Below are positions 50,647 to 61,018 of a DNA stretch of 64,000 bases, piece after piece; within the stretch, counting starts at the first letter, position 1, and each line of letters opens with the position of its first letter. The stretch spans positions 186,001 to 250,000 of the forward strand of contig DASRND010000032.1 of the NCBI GenBank assembly GCA_035647615.1, in the 5' to 3' direction. Position numbers and translations under genes: made by a program. Below the pieces are notes generated by a model, which was not told where the DNA came from, made no database searches, and saw nothing but the letters and a program-made list of their open reading frames with translations. The DNA comes from Bacteroidales bacterium. GTDB lineage: Bacteria > Bacteroidota > Bacteroidia > Bacteroidales > 4484-276.

Positions 50647-53600
50647 TTGGACGAGCATTTACACTGTCAAAATTTGAAGAACAACAACGAAAATACTGAC
50701 CAGACCAAGCCGTCATCTCCGGAGAAAAAGCCTCGCGCAAGCCGTCGCAAAAAGCTTAAAAGAGTTTTGCTTTACACGCTTGCCGGCCTGGTGTTTTTGT
50801 TTCTTGTCATCATCCCGCTGCTGCTGAACATCTATGCCGACCGCATCATTGGCGAAACGGCACGGCAGGTGGTTCAGTCGAAAACGCATGGGCAATATGC
50901 GCTTAGCTATTCCGAAATAAATTTCCATGCCCTCCGACGCGAAATCATAATAGAAGATCTTTTGCTGGTTCCTGACACCGCTTATCGCGGAGAAGCTGGT
51001 TCTGCCGATACCACCATTACGCACCTGCACGTGCCGTACCTGCATATCAAAGGTGTCGGGGTGCTGCAGGCGCTCTGGAACAGGGAGCTGGTGGTAGAAG
51101 ATGTCATGATCACCGCACCCTCCTTTGAGCTTGTTACCAACAGCAGCGATTTTGCAGAGTCTGACGATTCTGAATCCTCAGCCCCCCGCAGCAATCCTAT
51201 CCGGCATTTGTATCGTCTGGTAGAGGATTACCTGGATCTGTTGCGTGTGGAAAAATTTAACCTCGAAAATGCTTCCTTCAAAATACTCCATACACGCGGC
51301 GAAACCCGCGACACGATTGATGTTGAAAATGTTTCCATCCAGATTCATAATTTTATATTAGATGATCAGGCTCATGCCAATAAGGAGCGATTGTTTTTTT
51401 CTGACAGCATCACGCTCAGGCTCGAAGATGGGATGTTTAGCTACCGCACCAATTTGCACCAAATCGAGTTTCAGGAGCTAGAAATATCTTCGGTGACGGG
51501 CGATGTGTCGATCGAAGAGCTTCATATCCGGCGCGATACCACTACGGTGGGGGCGGATGGGCAAAGTTGGATGGATTTGAATATTCCGCGCGTTACTCTC
51601 AAAGGATTTCATTTCAATGTAGTGCCGGGTGAGGCGCTGTTTCTGAATGAGATCGTGATACGCCAGCCCGACATCATTTTTTATCCGGCTCCCGGTCAGG
51701 TTGGTAAGAGCATCAACCGCGACACCCTGACCGAAAATCTTTATCAGCAAATCACGACTTACTTCAAACCGTTGGAGGTGATGCGCGTCCATATCGACAA
51801 GGGGCGTTTGCGTCTGCCATCGCATTTGGCAGGAAGCCGCGCGCCTATCCTGGTGCCGCAGTTCAGCCTTACGTTGCATCATCTGCTGATGGATTCGGCA
51901 AGCTACGCAGAACGGAGTCATTTTTTCTTTATCGACGACCTGGAACTCACCACTTCTGATCAAAGCCTTACGCTGGCCGAATCGAATCTGAAAATAAGTT
52001 TTGCAAATTTCACTTTCGACACCCGCACCAATCTTCTCACCATCGATTCGCTATTTGCATCACATCCCAAAGAGTATGGCACGGGCGCTTTCGATCTGCA
52101 GTTGCCTCATCTTGCAATAGAAAGCCACGACCTGAAATCCGATTTTATCCATCGTTGGCTCAGCCTCAAAGAAATCCTGCTTCAGCAGCCCGGGCTGAAG
52201 ATGTTGGCTGGTTCGGCAAAGGCCGCTGCTACCGACATCAACATCTACCATCTCTTCCCGGTAATAAAACCCTATTTCAACTTTATCGAAGCCGATGTTT
52301 TAAAAATTACTGATGCAGACATTGAGCACATCGATTGGACCGGAAAGGTGGAGAAAATTTCTGCTGCGCCGGCTCAACTTACCATGACGGGTTTTAGGTT
52401 GGATGAAAAGGCACACCTCCGGCCGCAGATATTTTATTCGGAGTGCATTCGTGTAGAGCTTGAACAACTTTTGATAACTCTGCCCGGCATTAACCAAAGG
52501 CTGCGCGTCCAAAATGCGAGCCTCGACACGCGGAACAAAATAGCGCAAATGACCGGAATCGTTTTCGACACCCTGCACCAAATACCACCTCTACCTGTTT
52601 CGCCATTGATGATTTTGCTGTCGGGTCGCGACATGAGTCTAATGGGTACCGACTTCCTATCACTTTATCGCGGCGATGGCCTCTATGCTGATTCGCTGAT
52701 GATCGTGGAGCCTGCATTGGAAATCCTCGGAGAACCTATGGGCACTCCCACGGCCGACACCACCAAAATGGCCTACATCGATTTTTTGATTCATAAAATC
52801 CAGATCACAAAAGGAGAGTTTGGATACAAAAGAAATACAGCTTCCGCCAATACAGTTACCGCCAAATCCTTCGATCTTTACATCGATGACTTCCGTCCCG
52901 GAAATAACGACACTTTGCAACCCTTCGACGCTGCTGCCGTTGTAGCTGACGTGAGAAATCTTACCGTGGTGCTTCCTGACAGTCTGCATTTGTTTAGGCT
53001 TGGCACCTTGCACCTCTCTTCGATGGATTCATTGCTGACAACAACTGACATTTCATTGCAGCCCAAAACGCTCATGGATATCCGTTACAACGATATATTT
53101 CAGATTGATGTGAGCGATGCCGAAATTGACGGACTGGAGCTAATGAAACTTTACCACCGGCAGGAGTTGGCGGCCTTGTCGGCCACTATCAACAATCCCA
53201 ACATCCGTTTGATTACTCCCGAGAAACATCAGCAGCAGCTAAAAACCTTCAAAGACTTTAGGCCGGAGATTATAAAAAAGCAAATACTATCGGTTTTTAG
53301 TTCGGTGAATCTTGGGAGCATCAATATTTTGCATGCCGCCATGGAGATATTTGGCGGCACGCTTATGAATAGCCGCGACATCAAGATTAGCGATGCCCGC
53401 GTGGCTATCAGAGATTTTATTATTACACCAAAAACAGGGCTGAGGAGTGACAACCTTTTTTATGCTGCCGATGTAATGCTGGCAGTAGATGGCGATTTCA
53501 GGATTTATACCGACAAAAATAAACGCCTGATCGGAAGCAAGTTGTTGATTTCTACCGCTGATCAGTCACTGGACATTGGCAGCTTTATTTATTCGATCTA

Positions 53601-55092
53601 CAACGATGCCGACCTCAACTTTGGCAGTTTACAGGTTTCGGGGCTTAGCTATTACGACCTGATGGTAAAGAAAACTTTTCAGGCCAGGGATATCCGCATC
53701 GAAAACCCCGATTTATACCTCGATTTGCCTGCGCCCGGCGATACCTCCATGAAACTGCATCGCGATTCGCTGCAGCTTTACAAGCACATCCGCGATCATC
53801 TCTACAGTGCAGCTGTCGACAACATCCAGGTAAATGATGCGCGACTTAAAATCAGAAACCCACAGCAGGATAACCGCGCTACCTTCGATTTTAAAAAAAT
53901 CAATCTGGACTTTACTCAATTATCAATAGATTCGGAAACGCGTGCTTTCGACAACAAGTTTCTCTATTTCGACGACATGAAAATTACCTTGCGGGATTTT
54001 CAGGAATTAACGTCCGACAGCCTGTACAATTATGGTGCGGCAGTGGTGAGCTACTCCACGCGGCATCAGCAACTTATGGTCGATTCAGGTTATTTGCAGC
54101 CCACCCTGCCCGACACGCTTTTTGCGGCCAAAGTGGGCGTGCAAGCCGACCGGTTGCAAATGGTTTTTGATAAGTTGGAACTGACGGATTTCGACATCAC
54201 GCAATTTATCTTCGACAACACGCTCCGTATTGGCAAAGCAGAGCTCACCGAATTGGTTGGAGATGACTACCGTAGCAAGTCCTACCCGTTGCCTGAAAAT
54301 CATTTTCCAAAATTGCCTGTCACCGCGCTGCAAGATTTGGAAATAAAGCTATTAATAGATAATTTTATCGTTAACAACTCCTGCTTTACCTACCGCGAAT
54401 ATATGCCTCCGGCACGTCAGCCGGGAGTTATTTTTTTGAACGACATCAACGTGCTAGCCCAAAACATTAGCAACATGCCCGAAGTAATTGCACACGATTC
54501 GGTTATGAGCGTTTATGCTGCTGTACTGTTGATGAACGAAGGCAAAGTAGCACTCAATCTCGAATTCAATCTTAGCGCTGAGAACGATCTTTGGAGTGCA
54601 ACCGGTGAGATTGGCAGTTTCGACCTGACGAAACTCAACCCATTGCTCGAACACATCGCTTTTGTAAAAGTAAAAAAGGGCTTTAATGAATTGGTGAAAT
54701 TCCATTTCACTGCCGACGATGAGTTGGCGAAAGGTGATATTAAGTTTAGATACAACAAGTTGCAGATACGTCTTATCAGCAAAGAAACTTTTACTGACGA
54801 CAGCTTTGAAGAATCACTGATTTCGTTTATCGCCAACACGTTTGTGGTTCGCCGCGGCAACCCGCAAAAACTTTTTAGCTTCCGCGATGGCGAGATGTAT
54901 TTCCGCAGAGACGTCAATCGTTCATTTTTTAATTATCTCGTAAAGACCACCCTTAGTGGCGTCATGAATACCATACGCGGAGGCAGTGAAGAGCGCAAAG
55001 AGAAAAAGCAAAAAGAGCGGCTCGAAAAACAGTTGATCCGGGAAGGGAAACTCGACAAGAAAGCGCTTAAGGAATTGCAGACACGCGATTAG
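50647..55092 (+). CDS. Giant AsmA/TamB-like envelope protein
   Basis: A 1481-residue protein. A basic N terminus (KPRASRRKKLKRVL) precedes one membrane helix (LLYTLAGLVFLFLVIIPLLL). The rest is almost entirely beta-strand-rich with repeated short patterns of the form DIxIxNPxxxL, such as DIRIENPDLYLDLP and VEDVMITAPSFELV. The C terminus is a charged helix (EERKEKKQKERLEKQLIREG). This architecture, inner-membrane-anchored with a long periplasmic groove, is that of AsmA/TamB-type lipid-transport proteins. The family call is inferred from architecture, not a signature motif. The start is uncertain: TTG at 50647 follows a stop and no ATG lies near. Confidence 0.6.
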   Translation: MDEHLHCQNLKNNNENTDQTKPSSPEKKPRASRRKKLKRVLLYTLAGLVFLFLVIIPLLLNIYADRIIGETARQVVQSKTHGQYALSYSEINFHALRREIIIEDLLLVPDTAYRGEAGSADTTITHLHVPYLHIKGVGVLQALWNRELVVEDVMITAPSFELVTNSSDFAESDDSESSAPRSNPIRHLYRLVEDYLDLLRVEKFNLENASFKILHTRGETRDTIDVENVSIQIHNFILDDQAHANKERLFFSDSITLRLEDGMFSYRTNLHQIEFQELEISSVTGDVSIEELHIRRDTTTVGADGQSWMDLNIPRVTLKGFHFNVVPGEALFLNEIVIRQPDIIFYPAPGQVGKSINRDTLTENLYQQITTYFKPLEVMRVHIDKGRLRLPSHLAGSRAPILVPQFSLTLHHLLMDSASYAERSHFFFIDDLELTTSDQSLTLAESNLKISFANFTFDTRTNLLTIDSLFASHPKEYGTGAFDLQLPHLAIESHDLKSDFIHRWLSLKEILLQQPGLKMLAGSAKAAATDINIYHLFPVIKPYFNFIEADVLKITDADIEHIDWTGKVEKISAAPAQLTMTGFRLDEKAHLRPQIFYSECIRVELEQLLITLPGINQRLRVQNASLDTRNKIAQMTGIVFDTLHQIPPLPVSPLMILLSGRDMSLMGTDFLSLYRGDGLYADSLMIVEPALEILGEPMGTPTADTTKMAYIDFLIHKIQITKGEFGYKRNTASANTVTAKSFDLYIDDFRPGNNDTLQPFDAAAVVADVRNLTVVLPDSLHLFRLGTLHLSSMDSLLTTTDISLQPKTLMDIRYNDIFQIDVSDAEIDGLELMKLYHRQELAALSATINNPNIRLITPEKHQQQLKTFKDFRPEIIKKQILSVFSSVNLGSINILHAAMEIFGGTLMNSRDIKISDARVAIRDFIITPKTGLRSDNLFYAADVMLAVDGDFRIYTDKNKRLIGSKLLISTADQSLDIGSFIYSIYNDADLNFGSLQVSGLSYYDLMVKKTFQARDIRIENPDLYLDLPAPGDTSMKLHRDSLQLYKHIRDHLYSAAVDNIQVNDARLKIRNPQQDNRATFDFKKINLDFTQLSIDSETRAFDNKFLYFDDMKITLRDFQELTSDSLYNYGAAVVSYSTRHQQLMVDSGYLQPTLPDTLFAAKVGVQADRLQMVFDKLELTDFDITQFIFDNTLRIGKAELTELVGDDYRSKSYPLPENHFPKLPVTALQDLEIKLLIDNFIVNNSCFTYREYMPPARQPGVIFLNDINVLAQNISNMPEVIAHDSVMSVYAAVLLMNEGKVALNLEFNLSAENDLWSATGEIGSFDLTKLNPLLEHIAFVKVKKGFNELVKFHFTADDELAKGDIKFRYNKLQIRLISKETFTDDSFEESLISFIANTFVVRRGNPQKLFSFRDGEMYFRRDVNRSFFNYLVKTTLSGVMNTIRGGSEERKEKKQKERLEKQLIREGKLDKKALKELQTRD

Positions 55093-55101
55093 GACTGTCA
55101 A

Positions 55102-55803
55102 TTAATTCTCCAACCCCGAAAATAAATCAAGCGGTTCTTCGGCGTTACGGGCGATAAGATCTTTGGAATTGTTGCGCGGTGAGTTGAGTAGCATGGAAAC
55201 GGGATATGTCTCCATTGCGCCGGCATCGAAAGGTTGAAGCAATGAAAGAAGCTCCTTATTTTCTAAATCAGAAAGCCACAACTGTTCGGTTTCCCGTGTC
55301 AAAATTACAGGCATACGATTGTGCAATTCAGCCACCAGCTCATTGGCGCGGGTAGTAATGATCGAAAAAGAATTCAGCAGTTCGCCCTTCGGGTCCTCCC
55401 ATTGCTCCCAGATTCCGGCCATCGAAAAAAGTAGTTGGCCTTTGATGCTAATGCGATATGGGATTTTCATCTTTCCGCCTGCTGCATGTTTCCATTCATA
55501 GAAAGCATCGGCAGGAACCAGGCACCGCCGGTTTTTGAAAGCATTTTTAAAGGAGGGTTTTGTATCGAGCGACTCTGCCCGCGCATTGATGAGCTTGTTG
55601 CCGATTGCGGCATCATTGGCCCAAAACGGCACCAGACCCCACCTGAGCCGCGACAGTTGCCGCGGCTCTTCGTTGGTGATTACCGGCAGCAGTTGCGTGG
55701 GCGCCGCATTATAATTGGCCTTTACTTCAGCCGGATTGGCCACAATATCATAATGCTCATTAACAGTCGCAAGGTCGGGCGCAAACGAATATCTTCCACA
55801 CAT
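55102..55803 (-). CDS. yedK: YedK/HMCES abasic-site processing protein
   Basis: A 233-residue SOS-response-associated peptidase (SRAP) domain protein. It cross-links abasic sites in single-stranded DNA through Cys2, exposed after Met removal in MCGRYSFAP. Other conserved residues lie in INARAESLDTKPSFKNAF (Asn and Glu), LVPADAFYEWKHAAGGKM, and LHNRMPVIL (His). All are present, so activity is expected. It ends 10 bp from the convergent giant gene. Confidence 0.95.
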   Translation of the reverse strand: MCGRYSFAPDLATVNEHYDIVANPAEVKANYNAAPTQLLPVITNEEPRQLSRLRWGLVPFWANDAAIGNKLINARAESLDTKPSFKNAFKNRRCLVPADAFYEWKHAAGGKMKIPYRISIKGQLLFSMAGIWEQWEDPKGELLNSFSIITTRANELVAELHNRMPVILTRETEQLWLSDLENKELLSLLQPFDAGAMETYPVSMLLNSPRNNSKDLIARNAEEPLDLFSGLEN

Positions 55804-55851
55804 GTGTTAATATTTGTAATTGATGGAAATAATGAACAAGGATAAGGAGCG

Positions 55852-55882
55852 TTTGTTAAAGCCCCGCTTTCTGAGTACTTTT
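55852..55882 (+). promoter_or_regulatory. Promoter of ahcY
   Basis: TTTG at 55852-55855 and TACTTTTG at 55875-55882 are 19 bp apart and fit the Bacteroidota consensus. The leader before the ahcY ATG is then about 120 nt. Confidence 0.65.
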
Positions 55883-55921
55883 GCACCCGTTTATTTACAG
55901 AGGTTTTAGAGGGTTTTACCA

Positions 55922-55959
55922 GTTGGGTTTTCATTTATCAACACCTGAAAACCCACAAC
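55922..55959 (+). promoter_or_regulatory. Leader hairpin of ahcY
   Basis: In the transcribed leader, GTTGGGTTTTCA pairs with TGAAAACC-CA-CAAC around a 12-base loop, a stem of about 12 bp with a two-base bulge. It has no T-run, so it is not a terminator. It resembles none of the SAM or SAH riboswitches I know well enough to name. It may affect mRNA stability or regulation. Confidence 0.4.
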
Positions 55960-56008
55960 ATTACTACGAAATAATAATTCACACATCATAAATTCAAGAC
56001 GTTTACGA

Positions 56009-57436
56009 ATGAATAATTTAGTTGTCGATCAAAGTTTAAAATACAAAGTCAAAGACATTACACTGGCCGATTGGGGCCGGAAAGAGATAGAAATTGCAGA
56101 GAAAGAAATGCCCGGTCTTATGGCTATCCGGCGCAAATTCTCACAGGAGAAGCCTTTGCGTGATGTTCGCATCACCGGGTCGCTGCACATGACCATACAA
56201 ACTGCTGTGCTCATCGAAACCCTCCGGGAGCTTGGCGCTGATGTGCGGTGGGCCAGTTGCAATATTTTCTCTACACAGGATCATGCTGCCGCAGCTATTG
56301 CAGCCACTGGCGTCCCGGTGTTTGCCTGGAAAGGTGAAACGCTGGACGAATATTGGTGGTGTACCAGCCAGGCGCTTTCATTCCCCGGCGGCCACGGCCC
56401 ACAGCTAATCGTGGACGATGGTGGCGATGCCACTTTGCTCATCCACAAAGGAAAAGCTATAGAAGACAATCCCGAGCTGCTCAAAAAGCCAGGCACCAAC
56501 AACGAGGAGCGTGCAATAATGAGTTTGCTGCAGCGCATTTACGTCGAAGATCCCAAGCGTTGGAGCCGCGCTGCTAAAGAATGGAAAGGTGTATCGGAAG
56601 AAACCACTACCGGCGTGAACCGTCTGTATCAGATGAAAGAACGTGGTGAGCTGTTAGTTCCGGCTGTAAACGTAAACGACTCGGTGACGAAATCAAAATT
56701 CGACAACCTTTACGGCTGCCGCGAGTCACTGGCCGATGGCATAAAGCGCGCTACGGACGTGATGATTGCCGGAAAAGTAGTAGTAGTGCTGGGCTATGGC
56801 GACGTGGGCAAAGGTTCCGCCAAATCGATGCGCGCCTACGGTGCACGCGTGCTCATTACCGAGATTGACCCCATCTGCGCTCTGCAGGCTGCCATGGAAG
56901 GTTTTGAAGTTACCACCATCGACGAAGCGCTCAAGGAAGGACAGATTTTCGTGACTGCCAGCGGAAACAAAGACGTCCTTACTTTGGAGCATCTCAAAAA
57001 CATGAAAGATGAAGCCATCGTTTGTAACATCGGCCATTTCGATAACGAGATACAGGTTGAGAAGCTCGAAAATGATCCCACCATTACCAAGGAAACCATC
57101 AAGCCACAGGTAGATCGTTTCCGCATGGAAAACGGCAACTCTATTTATCTGCTTGCCGAAGGTCGTCTGGTAAATCTGGGCTGTGCCACCGGCCATCCCT
57201 CGTTTGTGATGAGCAACTCGTTTACCAACCAAACGCTGGCACAAATCGATTTGTGGAAAAATAGAGATGAATATGAAATCGGTGTTTATCGTTTGCCCAA
57301 GTACCTCGACGAAGAGGTGGCGCGTTTGCACCTGCAACAGCTTGGCGTAAAACTGACCAAACTCACCAAAGATCAAGCTGAATATCTGGGTGTGCCGATA
57401 GAAGGCCCTTACAAGCCCGATCATTACAGATATTAA
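56009..57436 (+). CDS. ahcY: Adenosylhomocysteinase (SAH hydrolase)
   Basis: Reversibly splits S-adenosylhomocysteine to adenosine and homocysteine, removing the inhibitor of methyltransferases. At 475 residues it has the long bacterial form. [20 protein letters not shown] binds the substrate near residue 55, [20 protein letters not shown] near residue 255 is the NAD-binding turn, and [20 protein letters not shown] is near residue 395. The C-terminal PDHYRY is the standard end that reaches into the neighbouring subunit. It is monocistronic with its own promoter, leader and terminator. Confidence 0.97.
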   Translation: MNNLVVDQSLKYKVKDITLADWGRKEIEIAEKEMPGLMAIRRKFSQEKPLRDVRITGSLHMTIQTAVLIETLRELGADVRWASCNIFSTQDHAAAAIAATGVPVFAWKGETLDEYWWCTSQALSFPGGHGPQLIVDDGGDATLLIHKGKAIEDNPELLKKPGTNNEERAIMSLLQRIYVEDPKRWSRAAKEWKGVSEETTTGVNRLYQMKERGELLVPAVNVNDSVTKSKFDNLYGCRESLADGIKRATDVMIAGKVVVVLGYGDVGKGSAKSMRAYGARVLITEIDPICALQAAMEGFEVTTIDEALKEGQIFVTASGNKDVLTLEHLKNMKDEAIVCNIGHFDNEIQVEKLENDPTITKETIKPQVDRFRMENGNSIYLLAEGRLVNLGCATGHPSFVMSNSFTNQTLAQIDLWKNRDEYEIGVYRLPKYLDEEVARLHLQQLGVKLTKLTKDQAEYLGVPIEGPYKPDHYRY

Positions 57437-57487
57437 TAGTTCAACCAGCTTTTGCTTGAAGCTATATTATTTTGATATTAAAACAGA

Positions 57488-57519
57488 AAACCCTGCCTTG
57501 TGGTGGGGTTTTTTTTGGT
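57488..57519 (+). terminator. Terminator of ahcY
   Basis: AAACCCTGCC pairs with GGTGGGGTTT (two G-T pairs) around a TTGT loop and is followed by a T-run. It lies about 50 bp after the stop. Confidence 0.85.
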
Positions 57520-57620
57520 TTAGTTAGGTGATGTGAAAAGTTTCCAATTTAGGATAATATCTTATCTAAACACGAAAAAAACGAAGCGAACTGTAACCCT
57601 TGAATAACATAGACTGCACT

Positions 57621-58199
57621 TTATTCATTTTTGGCATCTTTGTCTTGCTTCCAAATTCCCAATTTGTTCTCACGTGCAAAAGTCTCTGCTTTTTTAATTT
57701 GTTCAATAAAATTGTCATAACCCTTATTATCCATTAACACAGCTACATCAGGTTTTTCATCAATTTTCCCATAAAACTCTTTTTCGCTATTATCCCTTTC
57801 ATCCCAGGTTTTTGGCCTCTCCATCGTTCCTCCGGGGAAACAGCCATTTTTAATAAGAAAATTATTTAAAGTATCAGCACCTTGAATAACTAAACAAAAA
57901 ATCATTTTTGAATTTGGGTCATTTATTTCAGTTGGGCCAAATGACGAGACAGGAATAACAATCGCTTTCTTATGTGAATTAATCCACTCAAATATTAAGC
58001 TATCAGAATTGTCGGAACTTGGTGCTCTAAAAAACCCCGAACCTAATAAGCAATAGGTAGTTTTCTCATCAGACTGAGTCGTGCCAAAAATGGATTGAAA
58101 TTCAAAATCTGATATTTTTAATTGTTCTTGAATGTTGCCTTGTCGAACGCAGCTAATTAGAATGGAAACTGAAATCAAAAACGTGAAAAAATCCTTCAT
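57621..58199 (-). CDS. Lipoprotein with a degenerate staphylococcal-nuclease-like fold
   Basis: A 192-residue lipoprotein (signal MKDFFTFLISVSILISC, Cys17). The C-terminal half resembles thermonuclease (SNase): GADTLNNFLIKNGCFPGG corresponds to the segment in which a nuclease chain reads like LNEELVREGY, and AETFARENKLGIW is the standard closing motif. The Arg/Glu catalytic residues of active nucleases are not evident, so the fold is probably used for binding. The gene is more AT-rich than its neighbours, suggesting acquisition. The family call is by eye from the closing motif. Confidence 0.55.
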   Translation of the reverse strand: MKDFFTFLISVSILISCVRQGNIQEQLKISDFEFQSIFGTTQSDEKTTYCLLGSGFFRAPSSDNSDSLIFEWINSHKKAIVIPVSSFGPTEINDPNSKMIFCLVIQGADTLNNFLIKNGCFPGGTMERPKTWDERDNSEKEFYGKIDEKPDVAVLMDNKGYDNFIEQIKKAETFARENKLGIWKQDKDAKNE

Positions 58200-58252
58200 T
58201 ATCGCAGTTATTTAGATGATTGAATTGTTTAATGCTAAATGCTATGAAAATC

Positions 58253-58370
58253 ATCCCGTAGGGATGTGATATGGGTAGAGATGAAGCTACAACCAGATAT
58301 TCCGTCCCGTACGGGACGGGATTTTACCATCACCGCTTTTTCTACCCGTATCTTGTGCCTAAAGGCACAA
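58253..58370. repeat. Palindromic mosaic repeat, copy B
   Basis: The same blocks as copy A (44981-45100) in reverse-complement order: TCCCGTAGGGA-like, ATGGGTAGA, the palindrome CCGTCCCGTACGGGACGG at 58302-58319, TCTACCCGT and TTGTGCCTAAAGGCACAA. It lies in the 294-bp gap between two convergent-to-minus genes, which holds nothing else. Confidence 0.8.
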
Positions 58371-58493
58371 TTCCAAATTTCATCGAAATACCCAAAATAG
58401 TTCCCATTGTCAAAGTGTTTTTAGAATTGCCTTTAAATGAGATTTTAAAATATTTCCATTTTATTCAAATGATCACTGCGGAAAAAACTTATT

Positions 58494-59216
58494 TCAAACC
58501 ACCGCCTTGATCAATAGTGCTACACCAATGAGAATCAGCAACACATACACCCACCGGTAAAATCTGTTGGCGTCGAAACGATGGAGGAGTTTTTCGCCCG
58601 CCACAAAGGAGATGATCACCGCCGGCAATCCTACCCAAAAATAGTTGAGCACGTCGGCTGTAATATTTCCCCACAACGCGTGTCCCGTCACGATGGCTGC
58701 TCCGGTGGCAAAGAAAAAACTTTGCAGCGTTGAGCGAAAAGCTTGTGGCGGCATTCCTTTAGCAGAAAGAAACATGATCACCGGCGGACCGCTGGTGTTG
58801 TATGCGCCGCCCAGCACTCCACTCACAAAACCGATCGCGGCCGTCACTAGTGCAGGTGGGCCTATTTGTGTGGTAGTTTTTACAAGCCGTGCCGCCGAAA
58901 AGATGATAATAAATGCTGCCAGCACCGCATTCACAATGCGTTCGTCAATCAGGGTGAGATAATACAACCCTACCGGAATGCCAGCCAGTGCAGGCAATAT
59001 CAGGCGCAGGGAAAAATCCCAACGTACGGTTTTCAGATTTTTGATCAGGATCATGGCTGCCATCACCAGCGCAAGCATGGCCATCAGGGGCGCCGCTTGA
59101 TGCACGCCGATGAGAAGCACCAACAATGGCATGCCTGCCAGCGCATCGCCAAAGCCAAAAACGGCGCGAATAAGAAAAACCAATAATACAATACCGGCAA
59201 CGAGCGCGAGAGTCAT
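58494..59216 (-). CDS. TauE/SafE family permease
   Basis: A 240-residue inner-membrane protein with about eight hydrophobic segments, of the sulfite exporter TauE/SafE family. Family hallmarks are ALVAGIVLLVFLIRAVFGFG at the N terminus and ALVTAAIGFVSGVLGGAYNT then SGPPVIMFL at about residue 140, the second of the two internal Gly-rich repeats. Members move sulfite, sulfoacetate or similar anions. The actual substrate is unknown and no sulfur genes adjoin. Confidence 0.88.
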   Translation of the reverse strand: MTLALVAGIVLLVFLIRAVFGFGDALAGMPLLVLLIGVHQAAPLMAMLALVMAAMILIKNLKTVRWDFSLRLILPALAGIPVGLYYLTLIDERIVNAVLAAFIIIFSAARLVKTTTQIGPPALVTAAIGFVSGVLGGAYNTSGPPVIMFLSAKGMPPQAFRSTLQSFFFATGAAIVTGHALWGNITADVLNYFWVGLPAVIISFVAGEKLLHRFDANRFYRWVYVLLILIGVALLIKAVV

Positions 59217-59418
59217 CTTGGGAAATGGGAGTGGGTTTTAATATTTAAACAACTGAGACTTGAAATTTCAAAGATCAATAAAACATCCGCCAGTAGTCGG
59301 AGTAAACAAGCCAAATAAATATCAAAAATCAATAATTCAATTACTCAAAAGGCCATGAAGTTTTTGCCGATAATCTAACAGCTTGATAGAACGATTATAT
59401 TCGAAGGAACTAGGGCTA

Positions 59419-60810
59419 TTAATCCTCCGGAGAGGCCACAGCAGACTCTTTTACACGATGGATCATTTGATCGAGTGTGCAGGAAACTTGTTCGCCGGAA
59501 TGCATATTTTTTAGCGTAAGCTGGTTCTTTTCCATCTCTTCTTTACCCAGCAGCACCACCCAGGCTATTTCTTTTTTGTCGGCCCAGGTCATCTGCTTTT
59601 TCATTTTGTCAGCTTCCGGATAAAGCTCCGCGCTGATGCCCGCCTTACGAACCTTTTGCAACAGCGTGAGGCAATGTTTTTCTTCTGCTTTGCCAAAGTT
59701 GGCAAAAAGCACCTGTGTGGATTTGTGGCTGGATTCGCCAAAGAGTTTGCTCTCGAGCATGACGTCGTAAATGCGGTCGGCGCCAAAAGAGATGCCCACA
59801 CCCGAAGTTCCAGGCATGCCAAAAATGCCCGTGAGATCGTCGTAACGGCCGCCACCGCAAATGCTTCCTATCTGCACGTCGGCAGCTTTTACTTCTATGA
59901 TGGCACCTGTGTAGTAATTAAGCCCACGCGCCAGGGTAAGGTCGAGCGACACCAGATGGCGCAATTCCAGATGGCTTAAGGTTTCAAAAATTTCCTGCAT
60001 CTCTGCAATTCCCTCAATACCGATTGTGCTCTCTGCCAGAATCTGTTGCAGCAAACCGAATTTTTCTTCATCGTTGCCCTGCATCAGCAAAATGGGCTGC
60101 AACTTGTCGATGGCTTCCGCCGAAAGTCCTTTCTGCGCAAGCTCTTCGTTTACTTTTTCCTGACCAATTTTATCGAGTTTGTCGATAGCGATGGTAATAT
60201 CGGTGAGGCTGCCTTCGGCGCCAATGGCCTGGGCAATTCCGGCTAATATCTTGCGATTGTTTAGCTTCACCTGAACTTTTATACCCAAACGTCTGAAAAC
60301 CTCATCCACAAGCTGAATGAGTTCCACTTCGTTTATCAGCGAATCACTGCCGATAACGTCGGCATCGCATTGGTAAAATTCGCGGTAGCGTCCGCGCTGC
60401 GGGCGGTCGGCGCGCCATACCGGCTGTATCTGGTAACGCTTAAAAGGGAAGCTGATCTCGTTGCGATGCTGCACCACATAGCGCGCAAATGGTACGGTAA
60501 GGTCGTAGCGCAGCCCTTTGTTACTAATCTTTAGCGAAAGCTCCTGCGCATTATCCAACTGCAAATCCTCGTGTGAAGCACCCGAAAGGAAATCGCCCGA
60601 ATTTAATATCCTGAAAAGGAGTTTGTCGCCCTCTTCGCCGTATTTGCCCAGCAGCACCGACAGATTTTCCATGGCGGGAGTTTCGATCGGTTGATAGCCG
60701 AAATTTTGAAACACATCGCGAATGGTGTCGAAAATAAAGTTGCGGCGAAGCATCTCTGCCGGTGTAAAATCGCGTGTACCTTTGGGTATCGAGGGTTTTT
60801 GTAATGCCAT
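59419..60810 (-). CDS. hisS: Histidyl-tRNA synthetase
   Basis: A 463-residue class II synthetase charging tRNA-His. Motif 2 appears as [24 protein letters not shown] sequence ([20 protein letters not shown], near residue 113). The histidine-specific loop is [19 protein letters not shown], and motif 3 is [15 protein letters not shown]. The C-terminal anticodon-binding domain ([20 protein letters not shown] onward) is complete. It is an essential gene, monocistronic here, with no T-box or leader structure seen. Confidence 0.95.
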   Translation of the reverse strand: MALQKPSIPKGTRDFTPAEMLRRNFIFDTIRDVFQNFGYQPIETPAMENLSVLLGKYGEEGDKLLFRILNSGDFLSGASHEDLQLDNAQELSLKISNKGLRYDLTVPFARYVVQHRNEISFPFKRYQIQPVWRADRPQRGRYREFYQCDADVIGSDSLINEVELIQLVDEVFRRLGIKVQVKLNNRKILAGIAQAIGAEGSLTDITIAIDKLDKIGQEKVNEELAQKGLSAEAIDKLQPILLMQGNDEEKFGLLQQILAESTIGIEGIAEMQEIFETLSHLELRHLVSLDLTLARGLNYYTGAIIEVKAADVQIGSICGGGRYDDLTGIFGMPGTSGVGISFGADRIYDVMLESKLFGESSHKSTQVLFANFGKAEEKHCLTLLQKVRKAGISAELYPEADKMKKQMTWADKKEIAWVVLLGKEEMEKNQLTLKNMHSGEQVSCTLDQMIHRVKESAVASPED

Positions 60811-61018
60811 GAATAAAAAATTGTTTGTTGTAATTTTATTAAAATAATCAATTATCGTCTTTTATCAAACTCAGGAAAAGGCTTTCAATTTCCTGCCGCT
60901 TCCATACAAAATTAAATAACCCTTCTTAAATCTCTAAAGCTCTCCGATCTGGCTCGCGTTTTCGAAGAGCAGAGGCCGGTGCCGGTAAAAGGTAGCGGAT
61001 TTCATGCGCTATTATTTA

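Noticed and set aside
58271..58510. 79-codon frame in the 58-kb gap
   Set aside because: It overlaps repeat copy B and has no motif; it runs into the TauE/SafE gene.
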